Positions 58,471 to 64,000 of a stretch of DNA of 64,000 nucleotides are shown one piece after another. The number at the start of each line of letters is the position of its first letter. The stretch's first letter is position 1. The notes under the pieces were generated by a model. The model searched no databases and had not been told where the DNA came from. It saw only the letters and a program-made list of their open reading frames with translations. The DNA is taken from positions 102,869-166,868 of the forward strand of contig JADKJB010000006.1 in assembly GCA_016722525.1 (NCBI GenBank), in the 5' to 3' direction. This DNA is from Bacteroidota bacterium. GTDB taxonomy: Bacteria > Bacteroidota > Bacteroidia > AKYH767-A > OLB10. The position numbers and the translations under genes are program-made.

Positions 58471-59967
58471 ATGAAAAAAACAAATAGTTAACTTTTTTAT
58501 TATAATAATCAGACATTCTATCAGTTTCGCACAATTCAAAAGCAACGTTTGGTGCTTTGGTGATAGCGCAGGTATAAAATTTAATCGGAACAACACACGT
58601 TGCTCAATTCATCAACTGTGACCACTGGCGGAAGTTGACCATTTCTGATTCAGCAGGTGATCTTTTATTTTATACTAACACAGTTACTATTTCCTGTAAC
58701 GGCGGGCTCAACTAGACTAGGAGTAGTATGGGATCGAAATCATAATTTAATGCAAAATGGAGATACGTTGATTGGAGGGCTTACTTTTCAGGAACAGGTC
58801 ATTGTTCCCCTGGCCCGGTCAACCCATCTGTTTTATGTTTTACTGCAGGGGTTGCGGTGCCTTTTGGATTCTGGTATTCGGTTGTTGATCTGAATCAAAA
58901 TGGGGACTTGGAGTTGTTATTCAGAAAAATGTGCGATTAACTAATTACGAAGCATCTGATTGCGTTGCAGCTGTTAAACAGCAAATGGAAGGGATTGGTG
59001 GGTTTGTTTAGGAGGTATGATGTGGTGAAAAGATTCCATGTACAGATATTTGGTGACACCAGCTGGAATCAAGGACCATTCATTCAAAATGTTGGTACTC
59101 CCCGCGATAATGGATTCATGCATACTACTTTTTCGAAAGATGGTTCCAAATATTTGGTAATTGATCGTCGTGGATTAATTGAAGTGTATGATTTTAGTCG
59201 GTGTATTGGATTATTTACAATGTAACTTATATCGGGCCAGAACAACCAACGGGATTGGTTCCATTCTATTTCGGATGTGAATTTTCTGCAAGCAGCAAAT
59301 ATGTTGATGTTTCAAATAATGATGATGTGGGATCACGTATCGTACAATTTGATTTGCTGGCACCGATATTGCTGCCTGAAAGATACTATCGCAAATTTTT
59401 CACTTCCTCCAACTGGAGGATTACTCAAGCGAGGACCTGATGATAAGATTTATTTTTCACTATGTGTTTACAATGATGGAATTTAGCTTATCCATATCTG
59501 ATTCAGTCACAAGCATATACAGCTGGAATCTTAGCGTCATTAATTATCCCGACAGTGCTGGGTCCGCTTGCGATTTTTCACCTTTAGTTTTTACCTGGGA
59601 GGAAATGGAAACTTACTGGGGTTTACCTAATAATCCGGAGTATGATTTGGGTGCTCTTGATGGCAGCCCGTGCTGACACTCACTAGTCGGAATTCAATCA
59701 ATTCCCAATACAATACCACCAGCACTACATGTTTACTACCACCCAACCTGGGAAAAGAACATTCATCAACGCTGAACATTTAAAAGGTCATTCCACGAAA
59801 TTTCTGCTTTACAATTTTGCAGGGCAAAATCAGTTATGAGGAGCAACTAAAATTCAAAATGGGTATTATACAAAGTTTGTCTATGATTGGGAAGAGCGAA
59901 GGGGATGTATATGGTGGTTGTGGAAACAGAGCAGGAGAGGTTGCGAAAAAAGTTTGTAATTGAATGA
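58471..59967 (+). pseudogene. Secreted propeller-like T9SS protein, paralogue 2 (frameshifted)
   Basis: A start ATG at 58471 (MKKTN, then a break) leads to a signal peptide and the hallmark NVWCFGDSAGIKF. Remaining motifs in order are FSIGV-equivalent strands near 58840, WYSVVDLNQNGD-like sequence, FSKDGSKYLVIDRRGLIEVYDFSRCIG (cited as FSKDGSKYLV and EVYDFSRC) at 59130-59215, LSVINYPDSAGSACDF, GLPNNPEYDLGALDGSPC and a sorting tail ending RLRKKFVIE at the TGA 59965-59967. The frame is broken at least ten times. The longest open pieces are 58965-59225 and 59440-59676. It is the most divergent of the three block B copies. Confidence 0.6.
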
Positions 59968-59989
59968 GAATTAAGATTTTGTCATTAAT

Positions 59990-60233
59990 AATTAGAAGTT
60001 TGAGGATATAAGAAAAATGATGCTACAGATAAAGCATGAACTCACGTTCCATCTCTACGATAATAATCCTTACATCCTCGTCATACCACGGGCCGGCTCG
60101 TCCAGACGAGGACAGAGTGAGTAAGAGACAAAGCACTTTTCAGATGGATATGTCTTTCTTTGATGATGGAATATACTTTGCAAAATGCATGGACAACAAG
60201 AATGGTTTTATATGCAATCGTTTAGTATTTTAA
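59990..60233 (+). pseudogene. Orphan T9SS sorting-domain module between paralogues 2 and 3
   Basis: The open piece contains STFQMDMSFFDDGIYFAKCMDNKNGF (cited as FFDDGIYFAKCMDN) and ends CNRLVF at TAA 60231-60233. GIYFAK and a terminal basic-hydrophobic strand are hallmarks of a type A sorting domain. It is not in frame with either flanking propeller gene, which ends with its own tail 23 bases upstream or starts with its own signal peptide downstream. It aligns with the module at 61776-62005. Confidence 0.6.
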
Positions 60234-60245
60234 AATAAGTAAGCA

Positions 60246-61757
60246 ATGTTCTTAAGACTTGCTTAATTGTATCACTAATTATCTTGCTGTCACTGCAATT
60301 TTTGCAGGCACAGCGAGGTAATATTGGTGTTTTGGAGACCAGTGCAACTTTAGATTTTAATAATTTGTCAGGTTCTGTAGCTACAAATAGTTCCAGTTGT
60401 TTCCATGGTTCATGTTTCAATTCCAGACACAAGTGGTGATTTATTGTTTTATGGAAATGCAGATGGAAATAGGAGGGTTTTCTCCGTTTAATTTGGAATC
60501 GAAACCATTGATGTTATGATGGGTGGTGACTCTGTCGCTGGTAGTGGCTGGTATCAGAAATGTAATTGTACCTAACCCATCCGATGACTCTAGTTATTAT
60601 GTCTTTTCTATTGGAGTCACATTTCAATTCGGTTTAATGTATTCCATTGTTGACATGCAAGGGGATGGAGGCTTGGGTGCTGTTACACAAAAAATGTCCA
60701 ACTTCTCCAATTTCTGATGGTAGATTGCATTTTGGCAGTGCAAACATGGAAATGGAAGGGATTGGTGGATCATGGTTCGAGAGTTACCCGGCACATTTCC
60801 GGGAAATAATAATAATTCATAGTATTCTATTTTGATCTCACCGGCAGGCATCACTCAAATGCCAACCCAAAATGTAGGAAAACTAAATGGGACTAGCACA
60901 GGACGTACATTCATGAAACCCTGAAGGGAATAAAATCGCGTTCGTGAATTCAATTTCAATGATTGAGTTGTACAATTTTGATAGATGCTCAGGTTTAATC
61001 AACAACCACGGTTAACATTGAACTTCAATGTTTACCCCCCTACCAACATATGTGGTCAAGTGAGTTCTCTGCTTCGAATAGTCCTGTATGTGAGCTCAGC
61101 AACCAATCCAATAAAAATGCTTTGGCAATATGATACCTGGGCGCCCGACATTTTTTCAACAAAACTCTCATTTGGCAAACAACTACACCTCCAAGTTACG
61201 GTTGGGGCTTTGAAAAAGAGGGCCGGACTGAAAAATCTATTTAAGTTGCTTAGATTCAGTCAAGTGGGCCTGTTGTTGTCCATATGATTCCACCATGTAC
61301 TACACTGAAAAGCTGTGAATTTGAGTGTAATAAACTCTCCCGGACTCTGCGGGATTGGCATCTGATTTTCAACCTAAGGGTTTTTTATTTAGGAGGAAAA
61401 CGTACTTACTGGGGTCTTCTAATAACCCGGATTATGATATGCCGGCATTGGCAGGATCACCGTGCGACACACTAGTAAAGATTTATGAAAATAAGATTCA
61501 AGCACAGCAATCAACACTGAATATATATTATTCACCCAACTGGCAAAACGGCATTTATAAATGCCGATAGCCTGAAAGGAATAATTGCAAACTACAAGTT
61601 TTGATGCTGTAGGAAAAATGGTTTTTGAGGAGCAATCGAAGATACAGCCTCCTTATTTTACGAAAGTTTAGATTGTATAAATTATAAGAAAGGTGTTTAT
61701 CTTGTCATGCTTCAAAGTGATGTGAAAAGACTTGTGAAGAAGTTTGTGGTGGAGTAA
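60246..61757 (+). pseudogene. Secreted propeller-like T9SS protein, paralogue 3 (frameshifted)
   Basis: An ATG at 60246 is followed, after a base change of frame, by the signal peptide TCLIVSLIILLSLQFLQAQ and RGNI[W]CFGD-type sequence. Matching motifs continue: VVAGIRNVIVPNPSDDSSYYVFSIGV (cited as SSYYVFSIGV), HGNGRDWW remnants near 60750, MIELYNFDRCSG-like sequence near 60965, FYLGGKRTYWGL at 61385 and YDMPALAGSPCDTLV. The tail GVYLVMLQSDVKRLVKKFVVE ends at TAA 61755-61757. The nucleotide sequence is close to paralogue 4, yet breaks occur every 60-100 bases. Confidence 0.62.
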
Positions 61758-61775
61758 AGAAGACATGGCTCAGTG

Positions 61776-62005
61776 TAAATAAATCCTAACCCGTCAACTG
61801 GTAATGTACTGGTGAAGCTCCAGAATCCGGATGAAAAAATAGTTTCTCTGCACGTTTATAATTCTACAGGAAACGTGGTGTTATTTGATCCGGTAAATGG
61901 AAATAGTTTTGAACTTCATTTTCATGAATTGCGGAAAGCATTTATTTTGTTCGAACAGTTAATGATAAAAAGTCAAGTTCATTTCCAAATCGTTTAACAT
62001 TTTAA
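61776..62005 (+). pseudogene. Orphan T9SS sorting-domain module between paralogues 3 and 4
   Basis: The module starts INPNPSTGNVLVKLQNPDEKIVSLHVYNSTGNVVLF (cited as NPNPSTGNVLVKLQNP and SLHVYNSTGNVV), the complete first half of a type A sorting domain. With one base corrected near 61945 it ends RKGIYFVRTVNDKKSSSFPNRLTF, cited as GIYFVRTVND and FPNRLTF, at TAA 62003-62005. The next propeller gene starts 5 bases later. No protein body precedes it; the upstream gene already has its own sorting tail. It must be a remnant of another secreted protein. Confidence 0.75.
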
Positions 62006-62010
62006 GATAA

Positions 62011-63532
62011 ATGAATATTGTACATAATATTTTCATTTTATTTTGTTTGCTTCTGTGGAATAACATTGCAACAGCGCAGCGTAATAATATCTGGTGCTTC
62101 GGTGATAATTCTGGCATTGATTTTTCGAATACGCAAATGCCAGTTCCAATAAGTTCTTCGGTTTTATCGAGAGGTAGTTGTGCATCTATTGCTGATACCT
62201 GGGGAAATTGTTTACTGTTTCACCGGATACAGACGTTTTCTCAACAGGCTATATAACCAATGGAGAAATTAATAAGCCAAATGGTGATATCATAGTCAAT
62301 GGAGATTCAGTAGTTGGATTAGGTTGGTATCAGGAAATGACAATAGTACCTGACCTTGAGGATACTTCAAAATATTATGTTTTTTCGATTGGAGTTACAA
62401 CAGATCCTGGTTTATGGTTTTCTAAAGTTGATATGAATTTGAATAATGGTTTAGGTGCAGTCACCCAAAAGAACATTCAACTATTGAATTTTAAAATGGT
62501 GGATTGTATCAATGCCGTAAAGCACGGTAATGGAAGAGATTGGTGGATTATTGTGCGACCATCACCAGTTGGCCAGCCACAATACAACAATGAATGGCAT
62601 TTATTCCTTATTTCTACTTCAGGTATTTCAGCGATGCCAGTTCAAAATGTAGGTTATCTAAATGGGACTAACCTTGGCAAAATTTCCTTTTCACCAAATG
62701 GATCTAAAATAAGTTTTGTGAACCTCGCTGGTTTAATAGAGTTGTACAGCTTTGATCGATGTACTGGAAATATATCAAACGCAAACTTAGTGGAACCTGA
62801 ACTCACCATTGGTCCGTATCCTTATTATTGGTCCTGTGAGTATTCTCAAAGTGGAAGGTATTTGTATGTTTCCTCTCAAATGTCAGCTGTCAATTATCTA
62901 TGGCAGTATGATACATGGGCATCCAACATTTTTTCAACTAAAACACTTATTTGGCAATCTGTTTCACCGCCCAGCTATATTGGTGCTCTGAAACGTGGTC
63001 CAGATGAAAAAATCTATGTAAGTAGTTCATGGCGAAGTCCCAATGGTGCTTCTAATTTTCCTTATGATTCAACCATGTATTATATGGAAAACATGAATTT
63101 GAGTGTAATTAATTCACCCGATTCGGCAGGGACTGCTTGTGATTTTCAACCCTGGAGTTTTTATTTAGGTGGTAAAAGAACTTATTTAGGTTTACCCAAT
63201 AATCCCGACTATGATATGCCCGCATTGTCTGGTTCACCGTGCGACACACTGGTTGGAATTAATGAAGCAATTCTTCAAACACAGCAATCAACACTGAGTG
63301 TATACTATTCACCCTAACTGAAACGGCGTTTATAAATGCGGATAAGTTGAAGAACAATTGCAAACTACAAGTTTTTGATGCTGTAGGAAAAATGGTTTTT
63401 GAGGAGCAATCGAAGATACAGCCGCCCTATTATACGAAAAATTTAAATTGTGTAAATTATAAGAAAGGTGTTTATCTTGTGGTGCTTCAAACTGATGTGG
63501 AAAGACTTGTGAAGAAGTTTGTTGTGGAATAA
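62011..63532 (+). CDS. Secreted propeller-like T9SS protein, paralogue 4 (best preserved; two or three frameshifts)
   Basis: The gene encodes about 506 residues. A signal peptide (MNIVHNIFILFCLLLWNNIATAQ) is followed by RNNIWCFGDNSGIDF, RGSCASIADTWGN, NGDSVVGLGWYQEM, YYVFSIGVT, LGAVTQKN, VKHGNGRDWWII, KISFSPNGSKISFVNLAG, YSFDRCTGNIS, YSQSGRYLYVSS, LKRGPDEKIYVSS, LSVINSPDSAGTACDFQPWSFYLGGKRTYLGLPNNPDYDMPA (cited by parts) and the short sorting module FDAVGKMVFEEQ...GVYLVVLQTDVERLVKKFVVE. Breaks lie near 62215 and 63317. The six to seven S-P-N-G/S-x-S-G strands support a beta-propeller fold. The protein is exported through T9SS by inference; its binding partner is unknown. It is the best reference copy for the family. 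Confidence 0.8.
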
Positions 63533-63583
63533 AAAAATAACTAATTCATCAAAGTGAAACATGGTGTAAAGACACAATGGCTT

Positions 63584-63725
63584 GTGTCCACTGAAGAATA
63601 ATTTGTTCATGCAAAATTTTCATTAATGAAACGTACAACTCCATCACGTTAAGCAGTCCCATTTTTCATTCCACAAACGTGCAAATTCATCGCGCTAAGC
63701 AGACCTTACCGGTGGAATTTTGCAA
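63584..63725. repeat. Block-end repeat unit 1 in block B
   Basis: Ordered words are CTTGTGTCCACTGAAGAATAATTTGTT, TTTTCATTAATGAAACG, CAACTCCATCACG, AAGCAGTCCC, CATTCCACAAACGTGCAA, ATCGCGCTAAGCAGACCTTAC and GGTGGA, shown in part. The next unit follows after 187 bases. Confidence 0.8.
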
Positions 63726-63770
63726 TCGAAATATTTTAGTAAAATACGCACCTGCAAGGACTAAGAGCTT

Positions 63771-63925
63771 TGTGTCTCCCACTGAAGAAATAATTTGTTG
63801 CATCCAACTTCTTTTTCATTAATGAATCGCTCAACTCCATCACGCCAAACAGACCATTTCACTCCACAAACGTGCAATTTTATCGCACTAAGCAGACCTT
63901 ACAGGTGGAGTACAGTGAACGAAAT
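63771..63925. repeat. Block-end repeat unit 2 in block B
   Basis: This unit is in the same order as unit 1: TTTGTGTCTCCCACTGAAG, TTTTCATTAATGAATCG, CAACTCCATCACGCCAAACAGACC (cited as CAACTCCATCACG), TTTCACTCCACAAACGTGCAA, cited as TCCACAAACGTGCAA, and ATCGCACTAAGCAGACCTTAC, ending near GGTGGA. The TCATTAATGA core is an imperfect palindrome. Confidence 0.8.
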
Positions 63926-64000
63926 GTTTCACAGACAATAGCCACTTGTCAGGACTGAGGTTATGAAGTATTACGTTAAAGGGATGAAACTTGTGATAAT

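Larger units (their letters stand above)
63533..64000. other. Repeat-containing end of block B
   Basis: No gene is visible. The first ~50 bases match 9964-10030 of block A (TAACTAATTCATCAAAGTG, then ACACAATGGCTTGTGTC). Two tandem repeat units follow (listed separately). The last 70 bases hold nothing recognisable. Confidence 0.6.

Noticed and set aside
63584..63925. Tandem repeat units considered as a CRISPR array
   Set aside because: Units are ~187 bases apart, similar along their whole length, with no short identical repeat and unique spacers, and no cas genes are nearby.

Overview
The window looks like a chromosomal segment of a member of the Bacteroidota. The evidence is an AT-rich sequence, a gldH gliding lipoprotein gene, secreted proteins that carry C-terminal sorting modules typical of the type IX secretion system (T9SS), PKD-repeat surface proteins, a Bacteroidota-style sdhCAB operon, and promoter-like motifs of the form TAnnTTTG. 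The source looks like an incompletely polished long-read assembly. Universally needed single-copy genes (pgk, sdhC, coaX, holB, cvpA) each carry one or two single-base frameshifts, mostly in homopolymers, so those breaks are probably consensus errors.

Layout. Positions 1-324 hold the end of an unknown gene. Positions 571-10,100 (block A) and 50,180-64,000 (block B) are two related T9SS-cargo loci. Each has a repeated non-coding leader, a small secreted protein, a giant multidomain beta-helix-type protein with a terminal sorting domain, and one or more secreted propeller-like proteins of about 500 residues. Block A has one propeller gene plus a remnant tail. Block B has three in tandem, separated by orphan sorting-domain modules. 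The first ~2.3 kb of the two blocks are closely similar and the rest diverges. Both blocks end in a repeat family. Reading-frame breaks are much denser in these blocks than elsewhere.

Positions 10,179-50,000 are ordinary core genome. On the left are pheS, a secreted cyclophilin, a small lipoprotein, a VWA-domain protein, cvpA, pgk and a holB-ricT-gldH run. A minus-strand envelope-biogenesis operon follows (coaX, outer-membrane protein, TPR protein, lptC, small membrane protein, ppiD-like foldase). Then come tRNA-Phe, a single-domain response regulator, a helical protein of unknown function, and a small anchored Fn3-like protein beside a ~9.5 kb gene for a 34-repeat PKD protein. After that lie a histidine kinase, gpmI, an outer-membrane barrel, an Xaa-Pro aminopeptidase, sdhCAB behind a good consensus promoter, an ACP phosphodiesterase homologue with a lipoprotein, and a lysine-rich histone H1-like protein with an acidic tail.

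Functionally, the core part supplies envelope machinery (LptC, PpiD-like foldase, GldH, outer-membrane barrels). The flanking blocks and the PKD gene supply large exported surface proteins. The most unusual features are the paired mosaic cargo loci with shared 5' ends, the orphan sorting domains between tandem propeller genes, the two-domain higher-order repeat in the PKD protein, and the apparent absence of a sorting domain at that protein's end.
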